A stretch of DNA of 64,000 nucleotides from Hofstenia miamia (GCA_004352715.1 SCFE01000016.1:1682902-1746901); one strand, 5' to 3'; counted from the first letter of the stretch, positions 46,701-56,419 are shown. A program made the numbers and translations. The notes: generated from the sequence alone by a model not told the origin.

Positions 46701-47794
46701 TATATTCGGAGAGGAAATTTAGTGTTTATTTATTTATTTATTAATAATCGGTTAGTATAATTTTAACAGCGAATATTCATATTCAGCCATCATACACAGG
46801 GTTGGCAAAAAAAGTATATTTCTTACAAAAAAACTTTTTAAACGTTTAAAACAATGTTTTTTTGCTCTTTGACAGGCCCGCCTCAAGGTACTAAGATTTT
46901 ACTGAAAATACATATAGTAGAATCATTGAATTATGATAAACATATATACATTTATTCGTTGTATACACGTAAACAAAGCAAGTTTAACTGTTTTTGCGGT
47001 AGTAAATCAATAATGAAAGTAAGAATGGACGAAACCCAAAAATTTTTTTCCAAACTTTCTATAAAGTTCTAGATAAATTTGGAAAAAACATTAAAAACAT
47101 TGAAAAAGAAACAGTTATTTTAAACGGAATTGTAATGTGCTGATTATAATGAGTGAAATGCATCAAAAATTATGTACATTTATTCATGGTAGATGGGTTA
47201 TCAATATCTTTATTGATGTTAACATTCCCAAAAACGAAAACTGTATTCAGAAAGTTTCGAATTTTTAATTAGTGCATGCATACTGATTTTAGATAATACT
47301 GGTATTTAAAAGATTAATGCAAATCTTCAGCCATGATACAAAGTGTACTTGGCTGTTTTCAATTTTTTTGAGGAAAGATTAAAATATTTTAATGACATGC
47401 TGTTTTTAGCAATAGAACCTCAAGATCCATGGGCGCTTCCTGGTGAGCAACAACCCCCTGGCTCGTTATATCCAGTGGTTCCAATGGCAAACACTCATTC
47501 TACTCCAAGTGCTCCATCTATGCCTATACGGTAGTATTTTTCGACATATTACTTTAATCTCATTTGTTCATTTAATTATGCCGTACGTCTACCAGTTTTA
47601 TTTATTTCCCTTTTAGACCACAGTGCCGCGCCATTTTTGATTTTGTTGCAGAGAAACCAACAGAGTTGGGATTTCAGGCAAACGATGTAATATATCTAAC
47701 GAGGCGAATTGACGAGAATTGGTTTGAAGGCACACTAAATGGCAAGAGCGGATTATTCCCTGTATCATATGTAGAAGTTACTCATAATCTGTAA
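23274..47794 (+). CDS. SH3GL/EndoA: Endophilin-A (BAR and SH3 domains), 10 exons, complete
   Basis: Endophilin-A bends membranes during clathrin-mediated endocytosis and synaptic vesicle recycling. Its SH3 domain recruits dynamin and synaptojanin. Exons: 23274-23318, 28932-29000, 29043-29115, 29158-29301, 32272-32405, 39174-39326, 39370-39473, 46135-46361, 47410-47530 and 47617-47794. They total 1248 nt (415 codons plus stop), every splice is GT-AG and the frame is maintained throughout. Exon 1 encodes only [15 protein letters not shown], matching the family's amphipathic N-terminal helix. Exon 2 has [17 protein letters not shown], nearly invariant in endophilins. Exons 3-7 complete the BAR domain, with [14 protein letters not shown] at residues 156-169. 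Exons 8-9 form a longer, proline- and serine-rich linker. Exon 10 is the SH3 domain (about residues 358-415), with DENWFEG and [11 protein letters not shown]. Human paralogues are about 350 aa, and the extra length lies in the linker. Confidence 0.95.
24006..24872 (+). repeat. 867-bp direct repeat, copy 1
   Basis: First copy of the LINE segment, starting CGGGGCTCAAGAGC and ending CCTGAAGTCG, next to the single N at 24873. Confidence 0.9.
24874..25740 (+). repeat. 867-bp direct repeat, copy 2
   Basis: Second copy at a constant offset of 868 bp, with one visible substitution. It may be an unmerged contig overlap and not a real duplication. Confidence 0.9.
29302..32271 (+). other. Endophilin intron 4, nothing else recognised
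   Basis: About 3 kb of AT-rich intron. I found no additional endophilin exon; exon 4 (phase 1) joins exon 5 in frame. No transposon was recognised. Confidence 0.6.
32745..33003 (+). pseudogene. Tc1-like transposase C-terminal fragment
   Basis: The plus strand reads [14 protein letters not shown] (the catalytic Glu block of DD34E Tc1 transposases). After a frameshift it continues as N-L-K-E-L-K-G-Y-I-x-E-W-Q-H-Q-I-T to S-V-S-R-R-L-P and stops. Everything upstream of the third catalytic residue is missing. Confidence 0.75.
33118..33153 (+). repeat. (TA)n microsatellite
   Basis: About 36 bp of uninterrupted TA repeat in endophilin intron 5. Confidence 0.95.
33537..33698 (+). CDS. 53-codon open frame of unknown nature in endophilin intron 5
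   Basis: ATG to TAA, opening [18 protein letters not shown] and containing [10 protein letters not shown] and A-C-V-R-A-D-F-G. The codon usage looks less random than its surroundings, but no homologue is recognised. It could be a transposon scrap or chance. There is no evidence that it is an endophilin exon. Confidence 0.15.
   Translation: MDTNDVYKRRLPFVGRRYIDYAVKIKGNNDAPDACVRADFGIVPERNNVLNMI
36825..37279. mobile_element. Tigger/pogo-type MITE (455 bp)
   Basis: Flanked by TA on both sides. The left end begins CAGTCGCGCCTCGGTTTAAC, and the right end is the imperfect reverse complement, ending GGGCGCGACTG. Internal sequence repeats the theme TTTAACGTAAACTTCA. Near 37100-37150 a decayed plus-strand frame resembles the L-T-D-Y-F terminus of Tigger/CENP-B-type transposases. 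It is a non-autonomous deletion derivative. Confidence 0.75.
37642..37755. other. Assembly gap (114 N) at a (TA)n tract
   Basis: The gap is flanked on both sides by (TA)n inside endophilin intron 5. Confidence 0.99.
38060..38640 (+). pseudogene. Decayed mariner transposase (SETMAR/Mos1-type)
   Basis: Plus-strand fragments in several frames match mariner transposase order. P-H-P-S-Y-S-P-D-I lies near 38380-38400 and covers the region of the third catalytic Asp. F-N-S-G-D-D-V (usually FNSxDEV) follows near 38466. The C-terminal [14 protein letters not shown] lies near 38560. Multiple stops; no terminal repeats were identified. Confidence 0.6.
39633..39738. mobile_element. GC-rich hAT-like MITE (106 bp)
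   Basis: Terminal inverted repeats are CTAGGGTTGCAA and TTGCAACCCTAG. They are flanked by an 8-bp target duplication with one mismatch (GTGATCAC at 39625, GTGATCTC at 39739). The interior is rich in GGGCC/GGCCC and contrasts with the AT-rich intron. An 8-bp duplication is characteristic of hAT elements. Confidence 0.75.
41664..42733. mobile_element. hAT-type MITE, outer element of a nest
   Basis: The perfect 8-bp target duplication TTAAAAAC lies at 41656-41663 and 42734-42741. The ends are TAGAGATGAGCGC on the left and, as reverse complement, TAGAAATGAGTGC on the right. Without the inner insertion the element is about 510 bp. It has no coding capacity. Confidence 0.8.
41685..42237. mobile_element. 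hAT-type MITE inserted in another hAT MITE (553 bp)
   Basis: The inverted repeats CAGGCCCGGCGCGT (41685-41698) and ACGCGCCGGGCCTG (42224-42237) match exactly. The 8-bp target duplication is TGTACAGG / GGTACAGG with one mismatch. The insertion point is 21 bp into the outer element. Confidence 0.85.
43364..43648 (-). pseudogene. Tigger/CENP-B-type transposase C-terminal fragment
   Basis: The translation ends [11 protein letters not shown], the Q-x-x-I-T-D-F-F-type terminus of Tigger/jerky transposases. It is preceded by a helical [12 protein letters not shown] segment. The catalytic domain is absent. The hydrophobic first 25 codons of the frame are probably not part of the original protein. 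Confidence 0.7.
43687..45014. mobile_element. Mariner/Tc1-superfamily transposon, innermost of nest (1328 bp)
   Basis: Perfect 27-bp inverted repeats, 43687-43713 (starting CAGGGTGTGACAAAAGTAAC) and 44988-45014, are flanked by TA. It is a full-length element that entered the Tigger-like element last. It carries a near-complete but broken minus-strand transposase. Confidence 0.95.
43803..44808 (-). pseudogene. Mariner-type transposase, broken
   Basis: It starts [18 protein letters not shown] and has an N-terminal helix-turn-helix with [10 protein letters not shown] and K-S-G-R-P. An in-frame stop lies at about 44494. The catalytic part resumes with [13 protein letters not shown] (first Asp). 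A stop at 44128 and a frameshift follow, then [16 protein letters not shown] (third acidic residue, Asp) through to the stop at 43803. It resembles insect and other invertebrate mariner-like transposases with the WPPRSPDLTPxDFFLWG block. At least two lesions make it non-functional, although its TIRs are perfect. Confidence 0.85.
45457..45654 (-). CDS. 65-codon frame of unknown nature
   Basis: Opens [17 protein letters not shown] and ends H-Y-N-V-C-P-Y-C-K. No homologue is recognised and no splice partner was found. It lies in endophilin intron 7 on the opposite strand and may be chance. Confidence 0.12.
   Translation of the reverse strand: MMHLGRRCKVSHTLNHLAVREPSMFLRYQRDYDLYIRINRLTNSFVYAQINHWVSDHYNVCPYCK
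46362..47409 (+). other. Endophilin intron 8, nothing else recognised
   Basis: About 1 kb of AT-rich intron between the two linker exons. No further exon or transposon was identified. Confidence 0.6.
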
Positions 47795-48091
47795 ATGAAT
47801 GTCTGAATTCAATCTGTCTGATTGACATTTATGTATATTTGAATTTTGAAATGCTAGTTCGTACAATGCTCTCTTCAAGAGAAATTCACTCTCTCCAAAC
47901 TACTGCTCGCCTCTCAAATCTGAAATTCTCAAATCTAGTGCCATTATTGTTCACTGAAGTGTTTTAGAATTTATTCTGGAATGTTGGAGTAGTCTATATT
48001 GAGTTTGTAAATTTTAATGGAATGGTATGCATAATACGACTGTAAATTGTGCATATTTGCAATTAGTTTATATTGCTTTAATGAATTGTGT

Positions 48092-48097
48092 AATAAA
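48092..48097 (+). terminator. Candidate polyadenylation signal of endophilin
   Basis: An AATAAA hexamer lies about 300 nt downstream of the endophilin stop codon. Cleavage position is unknown; it is chosen as the first clear hexamer after the stop. Confidence 0.5.
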
Positions 48098-48119
48098 ATT
48101 TAGACATTTGCAATCTTCT

Positions 48120-49330
48120 AAACCATTTTTTATTATTAAAAACTAAGAAAATGCTGTACTTAGCCAAAAGTAATTATTTTTCAGCGTGTATTTTCTGCCC
48201 TACCTTCTTTTTGTACCAACTTCTTTTGGTTAAATTAACATGAATTTTTTGTTGTACTTTCTGTTGATTGGTCATAAATTCTAGAATAATTACTAGGTTC
48301 CGCAATGTAGTATTTGCTGATACTGAAGATATTTCAATAGGTATCGATCAATTTGCATTATTTTTTATTATCTGCTTTTATACTCCGAGAGTTTCGTAAA
48401 ACAATTTGATATCAGATTACATTCAGCAACATGGTGTGAATCATTTTAAAAAGTTTTTGAATATTTAAGAATAAATATATTTGATATTGCTTTGACATTC
48501 CTATACTTTTTTGTCAACCTATGACATTTGTTAAATTTTATCCAGAAAGCAAATAAATGATTAATGGTAGACATCAATGTTATATATAGATAAGCAAGAT
48601 ATTCGTTTGTCTCTGAATGTCAATAAATATTTTATCAATTCAAGTAATACTAAACGGAAACGTTTCTTGTATTATTGCTTTATATCTTGTATATTACAAT
48701 CCTTGTAGTCTTGAATTTCCAATTAACTTCACTTTTTCTTTTTTTGTAGTTCTTTAAAAATAAGTGGTGTGAATAAGGACTTTTATTTTTTGTTTTTAAG
48801 CTATTTTATGTTAATTTAAATTAACCGTCCGTTATTACTCTGCTATGGATCATAGTCACAAGCACTTGGTTATACTGGTAATCCTAAAGTATGAGTTTTT
48901 AAGTAGGAAAATTTAGTTTTCCCTTATCAATGGGCCACAAATTATTCGGTGTCTATTTTTGAATTTTTGCATTTTCAACGTACGTATTAAGTACTATGTT
49001 TGCACATCAGGAACTCATGGGTGTTTTTATTGTGATGTAAATCAATTGCAACAGTAAAAATATCTAAATTGATGTTAGGAGAAAAGTAGATGCATACAAT
49101 TAATTGGAAACCTCGAATTCGAAGGCAATTGATAGTGCAAACGCATGTGTAAAATAATTGTTCATATTTTGACAACCATTGGTCTACCAGCCCAGTATAT
49201 ATGCAAAGGGATTTGCGATTTTTTTGCAGTTGGTGAACGTTATGTAAATGCGTGATCAGCGAAATGCAAATGAAAGTTATTATTCCCCAAAATTATATGA
49301 TGTGTTGCATGATATGAGTTGAATTTAATT
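48120..49330. other. Region downstream of endophilin, nothing recognised
   Basis: AT-rich intergenic sequence with no coding exon, RNA or mobile-element signature that I can support. Confidence 0.4.
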
Positions 49331-49339
49331 TAGGGTGCA

Positions 49340-50110
49340 AAAATGCATTTAATTTTCTTTGGCTATACGAATAACATGGCGAATAAAGTGATTGGCAAGA
49401 TTATCACCAACTAACAGCTTTACACCTTCTTGATTTTGGTAAACCACGTTTAAAAAGCGTCGATTGCAAACCATCCGGATACAGTTGTCGAATATTGTAA
49501 TACAGGTTCTTGCTTTGGAGTAAACGTCCAGTTGCGTTGCCACAGAAAATAATAGAAATATTCGATTTCGAATGCTCACGCACAAGCTCCACTTTTCTGG
49601 TTCCACGTTTACCAGCAATTGTTTAAAAGGTTGTCATTTACCGCCATTTTGTAATAGTTGTGCATATTTTCTAACAATATATCACCAGATTTATCAAATT
49701 CAATGAAAAATTCATCTACTTCATTTCTAGATATGGCTGCACAAGCACATTTGATATTTCTAGCAGTTTAAACAACCATATTATTGTTGCATGGAACTTC
49801 AAATGAAATCATAAGCGGGCTAATTATTTTTAAAATAAAAAACTTGTCTTACAATTGAATCAAGATATCTTTTCAAAAGAAATTGATGACGTTGAATCCA
49901 ATTCCCCAATCAGCCATTTGTTTTAATGTATCAGCAAAAATAGCTTCTTCAAGTTAGTGGATGCCCAGCTTTGCAAAGCTATTTACTTGGGGCCAGAGAC
50001 TTGTTTTGGAAACAGCTTGTCTTTGTGAATAAACATTCCAATGTTCACTGCATTCACGGCATCTTCCATTTTCTTGCAGTTTTTCGCGTTTAATTTCTCG
50101 GCATTACTAA
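49340..50110 (-). pseudogene. Tigger/jerky-type (pogo) transposase remnant
   Basis: Minus-strand fragments are in family order. F-A-D-T-L-K-Q-M-A-D-W-G-I-G lies near 49950-49910. K-V-E-L-V-R-E-H-S-K-S-N-I-S-I-I-F-C-G-N-A follows near 49595-49530. L-V-G-D-N-L-A-N-H, around a catalytic Asp, follows near 49415-49385. Frames shift and stops intervene. No terminal repeats were identified. Confidence 0.7.
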
Positions 50111-50254
50111 AACAAACTAAGTTATCAATTAAATTAAATATATCATATTTTTCAGAGAATTAAAAAATCCAATATAACATTATTACAACTACGAAGAAAT
50201 TTACCTTCAAGTCTACCATCGTCTACTAAATTTAAATTATTTAAATCGATTATC

Positions 50255-50779
50255 ATGCCAAGTTTATTTTATGCCTCTCCTATTTGGTATGCAAACTCCA
50301 CAGATATAGACAAACTTGAAAAATTTCAAAAAAAATGTTTAAGATGGATTAGTAATATGGCATACAAAAATGCTTTAATTTACTATAAACTCCTACCAGT
50401 TTCATTATTTCTTCAATTAAAGGATGTCCATCAATTAATAGATATAATCCATGGAAGATATGATTTAATTAATATTTTAGACTATGTTTCATTTGAATTC
50501 AAAAACAATCGAAAAACTAAAAGTCTACTATTTGTTATAAAGAAAACGAAGAAAAATACTAGTGATCATTGGTACTTTAATAGAATTTGCTGCATTGGGA
50601 ATTATTTAATTCGGGAATACAATTTTGATTTCTTTGGAAATCCAAAAATTAGCAAAAAGAAAATGTACGATATTCTTTATGAATTTTTAGAAAATTCATA
50701 TGAAAGTAATGGATGTAAACGATTCTTTTTATGTTTATGCAGTAACTGCAAAAAATCATTTAATTTTTGTAAATATTAA
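50255..50779 (+). mobile_element. LINE (CR1/L2/Rex-like) C-terminal fragment with (AGT)n tail
   Basis: A 174-codon plus frame starts in the post-RT region (L-F-Y-A-S-P-I-W-Y-A, then E-K-F-Q-K-K-C-L-R-W-I) and ends at a stop, followed by short 3' sequence and (AGT)n at about 50844-50869. It is strongly 5'-truncated; the RT catalytic motifs are missing. Confidence 0.7.
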
Positions 50780-50843
50780 TAATGCTTTTTATATTTATGT
50801 TATTCTATATTATTGTATACTTATCTACAGTTTAATAAAGCCT

Positions 50844-50869
50844 AGTAGTAGTAGTAGTAGTAGTAGTAG
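50844..50869 (+). repeat. (AGT)n microsatellite
   Basis: About eight AGT units that form the 3' tail of the preceding LINE fragment. Confidence 0.95.
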
Positions 50870-51139
50870 AAACCAAAAAAGGAAATTATTTCGTATACAA
50901 ATATATTTAAGGAATTCAACTGTCCAATAAGAGATAAGATAGCATATAATTAAACAGCAGCATTGCGCATAATAGAACAAATACGGTAGACATAGATGAA
51001 TTAGGCAGCGGTTAATGCTAATCAGTGATATACACCCCATGAATTAATTGATTTCGTTCCCAATGACCCCATTTTGCGGGATCCTAGCTGCTCTTTCCTC
51101 GATATATACAGTACACACACACATATATATATATATATA

Positions 51140-51415
51140 NNNNNNNNNNNNNNNNNNNNNNNNNNNNNNNNNNNNNNNNNNNNNNNNNNNNNNNNNNNNN
51201 NNNNNNNNNNNNNNNNNNNNNNNNNNNNNNNNNNNNNNNNNNNNNNNNNNNNNNNNNNNNNNNNNNNNNNNNNNNNNNNNNNNNNNNNNNNNNNNNNNNN
51301 NNNNNNNNNNNNNNNNNNNNNNNNNNNNNNNNNNNNNNNNNNNNNNNNNNNNNNNNNNNNNNNNNNNNNNNNNNNNNNNNNNNNNNNNNNNNNNNNNNNN
51401 NNNNNNNNNNNNNNN
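51140..51415. other. Assembly gap (276 N) at a (TA)n tract
   Basis: The gap follows (CA/TA)n sequence and lies about 30 bp before another (TA)n tract. Confidence 0.99.
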
Positions 51416-51442
51416 TGAACATGTTATCCATGTTATTGCGAG

Positions 51443-51474
<32 letters not shown>

Positions 51475-52265
51475 CAGGATGGGGCAAAATAACCTTACCC
51501 AAACAGAATTCTTAATAGAAAGTTTTAATGCACAATACATGAGAAAAGTATTCTGTAACAAATTTGAACAATTCTTAATGAAAAGTTTCAATACACAGTA
51601 CATGAGAAAAACATTACAAATGATTCTCGAAGTGTCTCCCATTTTCTTGGATGCATAGGTCACACCTTTTAGTAACAGTGTGACAAATGTCAGACAAAAG
51701 ATTTTTATCTGCATTGAGATCGTTGAATTCCTGAATAATGTAATCACGAAGATTGGCCATTGTTTGAGGTCTCCTTCGATAGACTCTTTCCTTTAAAATA
51801 CCCCACAGTGCAAAGTCACATGGGGAGAACGTGGAGGCCAATCAATTGTTCCTCTTCTGCCAATCCAGGTTGTCAATGCTACATGCAGATAAAGGCCTGC
51901 CACTCTTTTTAACATCATGAACCGTTCCTGTCTCATGGAACTTTTTAGCAAGTTCATACATTGCCTGTCTGGAAGGTACCGCTGCATTTGGAAAGATTTG
52001 CTTAAATTTATTCTGAACTTTATGGGAATCCTTTTCTTTCAGCAATTCTTCAAGAATGAAGATCCTCTCCTCTACTGTGAACGGCATTCCAACTCAATTA
52101 ATCAATGCACAGTTATTAAAATATTCGATTAATAAACCATCTATGATTGTAAAATGAAATGACGCTCTTAGACGATGGAATATAATTAGTCTAGATAAAC
52201 AAAATATTCTAGTTGAAACCTAGTGCTAATACTTTTTACTAATGATTTGGGTAAGGTTACTTTTT
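51475..52265. mobile_element. Mariner-like element, internally deleted (about 790 bp)
   Basis: The left end begins CAGGATGGGGCAAAATAACC after TA. The right end retains the inner part of the inverted repeat (TTGGGTAAGGTTAC), but its outermost bases are replaced by (TA)n. The minus-strand transposase has its start (MPFTVEERIFILEELL, near 52087) and helix-turn-helix with K-S-G-R-P. It then jumps straight to D-W-P-P-R-S-P-H-V-T and C-D-F-A-L-W-G-I-L-K-E-R-V-Y. The first and second catalytic residues have been deleted. Confidence 0.8.
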
Positions 52266-52282
52266 ATATATATATATATATA

Positions 52283-52440
52283 CCTCCCTCTATGTACGCT
52301 TTTTATAATTATACCTCCCTATTTGTACAAATCGATTATTATAGTTCCCCTGATGTACGTTAATTATTATGCTTCCTAATATGTACGATTTTTGCAAATT
52401 TTATTATTATAGTTCCCTTTATGTACACTTTACATTAATC
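52283..52440 (+). repeat. Degenerate minisatellite, about five units of 28-40 bp
   Basis: Units share a core of the form CTCCCTNTATGTACG followed by a T/A-rich stretch with ATTATTAT. The sequence between units drifts, so this is an old tandem array, immediately downstream of the deleted mariner. Confidence 0.55.
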
Positions 52441-52730
52441 TTATATAAAATCATCAAAATTTATCTTAAAAATTTTATTTTTATGCAATTGTAATATTTT
52501 TTGAAAATGTATTTATAGTTATTATTCACAGTGTATAATTTAATAACATAGTGTAATAATAAAGAGTAAAAAAATCACGAGGGATTTGTGAATGTTTTTT
52601 TAAGTAAAAGAATTATATAGATATTTTTTTGTGTTAAATTTAAAATATACATATATGAAAAGATTAAAATGTTTTAATAAAAATCGCTTCAAAATTTAAC
52701 AAAAAGTTCAAAAACACTAAATATTAATAG

Positions 52731-53260
52731 TCAGTTTTTTCCGCTTGCTTTTCTTTTTCTTTTTTCAGGTGCAGGTTGAAGCAAGTTTTTGTAAAACTCT
52801 CTCAAACTTTTAAAGTTTGAAGGTAGGTATTCTTTTTCGGCCGTTTCACGAGAATGCCCCGTCTGCTTTAGATGTGCTGTTTTCAGGGTTTCCGAAACCT
52901 CATTATTGCATAGAACCTCTCTTTCCCAAAATTTTCTAATTGATGTAGGGTTAAAATTAAGGTGCTGATAGTTAGGTGCATACTTGGACATCATTTTTTT
53001 CATTTCAGATGGAATTGTAGTGCATATATTGCCACTTCTATTTCTAAAAACTAAATTTATGTCAGAGAATAATAATAGGTTTGTTGAGCCATGAAATTCT
53101 AGAAGACCTCAAATTAAGGAAAGAAATTTCCAGTTTTTCCATACAAATATTTGAATATCATCCTTAAAGGCACTCCATATATTGGATGAATCTTAATCTT
53201 TAAGTAATTTTTCCGTTAATATAAGACTGTCAAAGGTTATACGTTTTTGCATGTAAAAGA
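52731..53260 (-). pseudogene. Tyrosine recombinase (Crypton/DIRS-like) remnant
   Basis: The minus strand shows a C-terminal tyrosine-recombinase layout. V-F-R-N-R-S-G-N is followed by T-S-I-R-K (Arg of the box II motif), T-G-H-S-R-E-T-A (His) and E-K-E-Y nine residues after that His (nucleophilic Tyr). It ends in a basic tail, K-R-K-R-K. The last 90 codons are open; upstream at least two stops interrupt the frame, and the N-terminal catalytic Arg is not identifiable. Cellular tyrosine integrases of this type in animals come from Crypton or DIRS transposons or from viruses. Which one applies here cannot be told from this fragment. Confidence 0.5.
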
Positions 53261-53267
53261 ATCTTTA

Positions 53268-54926
53268 TCATCTAATGTTATTTAAAACATCGATAGCAGA
53301 TATTTGTAGAATTGAGGAATTGAGGATCATAAAGAATTTTTTGAGTTGAGGAAGAATACATGTTTTTATATCTCCCAACAAATAAATACCATGTCTATTG
53401 TCATATTGATAGTATGAACCATTAACATTTAAAATCAAATTGGGAAACGATAGAGGTCTTTTAGTGTAATTATCGTAAACAAAATGAGAATTTAAATCAA
53501 GGAATCTTACCTTTCCTGTTTCATTATCATAAACAGGTAATTCATTAGTTCGAATTTGAAGTGGAACTGTTGTATAGTTCTTATTATGAAAGAATTGTAC
53601 GTGGTATGCGTTGCCGAGATTAAGAATGGATCTACCACGATATCCATCAATACTTAACTTGATTTCTTCCAAATAGATTTTGAGATTCATAGATAACATG
53701 TTCAATAATGCTATGCATTTAGCATAAGCAATACGTTTGTAAATGCCGTTAATTGAATTGCTAATTTTAAATGCCAATTGTTGATCGGTAATAGAATTTT
53801 ATTCAATAATAGAAAATTTATTATTAAATACTTGGTTTTGTAGAATATGATGTGAAGATATATCAGAACGAAAAAATAAATTTGGAATTTCAGTATCTTG
53901 TAAACGAATGTCACATTTTTCTGAGAATGTTTGGCGTGGTGAAATTGCTAGTTGATTAAGGGGATCATAAAAGAAATCTTAATTAGTAGAATTTAGTATA
54001 AATAAAGGATGCGGATCATTTGATAATATACATTTATCTACATTATTCTTCCTAATAAATACATATTTTGAACCATAAATAATTGGTTTAGCTATATATT
54101 TAATAGGATTACCAAGATTTTCGCAGTCAGTTGTATAATGTAAATGGTCCTCGCTTATTGTGCAACTTTTATATCATATTCAAAGGATGAAATTCCTTTT
54201 ATTTCTTCATTGAACATGTGGATTTTTCTTTCTTCATAATATTTGGAATTCTGGAAATTTTCGTATGTAAGTTGTATTACATGGAAGATCAATTTTATGA
54301 TAGTTTAAATATAATATTTTACAATTTATGAAACTATCTTTAAATATTGGAAATAATTTGGATGTATTATAATTTCTTACGTCTTGTACAAATGATAAGT
54401 CGTCTGCCCAATTAATTTCATACATTTTTTGTATTGTTAATCTTAGTGATATTTCAATACCGTTATATTCATGTGAGTATTGATCTTCAGTTATATAAAT
54501 GCAATTATTTCCTTTTTTGTTTGTAATTTTAATTCTTCTTCTTGTTCACATGATTCTGCTGTTTTTTTCATAATCAGTGTATTAGTAAGCAGTGAAGAAT
54601 CAACACCTTTAATTACTGCACTTATCATTCCTTCCGAACATGATAGCGGGAGCCCATTCCAAATATTGGACCACATTGCCCCTATTATATACATATATAC
54701 CAGTATCGTACATTGCTTGTGCTGTCTGGGAAGCTCTGCACTCCTCGATACTACCACAAGAATAGCGTTCTCCATAATTATATATGTTAAGTAACGAATC
54801 AGACCTGTTGTTTGTAGTTTCGTATACTTCTTTGTGATTCAATACCTCTTTCAAATAGTTATTTGTTTCAGGAACTTCGACTTTTCTGTTGTTGTAGAAA
54901 ATACTGTTGTTTTTTATCGAAAACAT
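53268..54926 (-). pseudogene. Endogenous viral glycoprotein-like remnant (possibly chuvirus-type)
   Basis: Minus-strand frames occur in consistent order but are broken by several stops and at least one frameshift. The first part is 54926-54609, with Q-T-A-Q-A-M-Y and N-V-V-Q-Y-L-E-W. The frame then shifts to 54640-54491, with D-S-S-L-L-T-N-T-L. 53777-53268 is open, with G-Y-R-G-R-S, T-N-E-L-P-V-Y and V-R-F-L-D-L-N. The G-x-RG, ELPV and FLD pattern with a following N-G-S-Y-Y-Q recalls class III-like glycoproteins of chuviruses and of some BEL/Pao retroelements. Cysteines expected at several of these positions are absent, so the assignment is tentative. It is not functional. Confidence 0.35.
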
Positions 54927-55086
54927 TCAGAGTGGATTTCTTCAGAATTCTTTGGAAATAAGTTAATCTCTTGAATGAAATCTGTTGGACAATTTTATAT
55001 GTGTTTCTTTAACAGTAAAGAAAATAAGTTTTATTTATATATATAAATCAAATTCTTTTAAAATCTTGGCCAAAGTGCTTTCCTCA

Positions 55087-55310
55087 TCATTTTCGTTGTC
55101 CAAGTTTTAATTTGCTGTGCTTCCTATAAATGACATTTGAAGAAAAATATAGATTACACAGCACTGTAAACATAAAGTTATTTCCCGATAAAAATGTTTT
55201 GAGCAGTTTTTAGAATGCATACCTTGCAACCTGGCATGTTGGATCTACTAGCTGAAGCTTCCTTTGAAAACAAAGTTCGCTTTGTTGTAGCCAACGTTGA
55301 GGAAGTAATT
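55087..55310 (-). CDS. Last two exons of an unidentified minus-strand gene
   Basis: Exon 55223-55310 (phase 1 in, 28 codons, with LLPQRWLQQSELCF) has donor GTATGC. It joins in phase to 55087-55123 (acceptor TTTATAG), which ends after 11 codons at TGA. The exon has the Trp and Cys spacing seen in short invertebrate proteins that carry a C-terminal DUF4806 domain, but that is a weak resemblance. Upstream exons were not found. Confidence 0.3.
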
Positions 55311-55870
55311 CTTTAAAAAATTAAAAACACGAAATAAAAATAGCGCAAAACCTAATGAACAGATAAATTTAGAGAGTCATTTATTGTATTTTCGTTGTAA
55401 TGAATTGCTTCCAGGATACTTTTTCTTTCTAGTTGATCTTGTGTACCTAAAAATAATTTTAGTTTATCAGGGCAATTTTATTGACCTAGAAATTCGCTAA
55501 CATTCTTTAGCATTAAAGAAGTTTTCGTTCAACTTTTTTCATGTTTTAAAATTAATTTAGAATATTTACAATGAATAAATTATTCATAATTTTACTCTAA
55601 CTAAATAATATGGATCAATAGCTACCAGTTGCAATGAGTTTAACCTTAAATCGTTCAATATTTACTTCTTCCTTGAGGCTTAGATAAATATATTCCTCGT
55701 CCGATAAATTCTTTGATTAAGAAGAATGCCTTAAGGGGTGAGCACGGAATATGTAAATAAAATAAAAGAGAAAATAAACGTCAGCAGTAGTCATTATTAA
55801 AACAATTTTCACAATTAAATGATGTACCTTGTATCAAAAAAATGAGAATAGTTTAAGATGCCATAACAAT

Positions 55871-56104
55871 TCATTGAAGCAACTTACGAAGATGAAAGCT
55901 GCACATAATATAGACAACTAAATTATGCAGAACATGGAACGTTAGCATTTTACAAAATTGGCGGTGACTTTGAGTCAAAGGCCACAAACGTTTTTGTATT
56001 GATTTCATCAAATTTTTCCGAAGACGGCTTGTGATTTCGTGCTGAGATTCTTGAATAACTTTGATAAAGAGGTCTTTCTTGGGGGATTTTCGCAACAAAG
56101 ACAA
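55871..56104 (-). pseudogene. Tc1-like transposase C-terminal fragment
   Basis: The minus-strand segment E-S-Q-H-E-I-T-S-R-L-R-K-N-L-M-K-S-I-Q-K-R-L is homologous to the fragment at 32745-33003 (E-W-Q-H-Q-I-T ... L-M-Y-S-V-S-R-R-L). It is the region just downstream of the catalytic Glu in Tc1 transposases. Residues after about 55950 are probably unrelated. Confidence 0.5.
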
Positions 56105-56419
56105 TGATTTTGAAGGAACTTCTAATCTTCAAAGAATGAGAAATTCTTGCACTTTATGACCGACAATCCATTCGTGTTAAGAATCAAATTGCATCATTGA
56201 TTAATAAATGAAAATGTTTTTCAATAAACTAATTGCTGTTCAAAATTTAAAATCATAAGCCTATTTGTTTGAACATTTATGTCATTGCTTGTAAGTTTAT
56301 AACGATTTTTCAAAAATAACTTGAAGGACAATAATTGTTCACTGGCAGCATTTTCTTCATTAGTTGAAGAATTGATGAAGCGCATTTATCCGACAAAATA
56401 TTTTCACATATTAACAATT

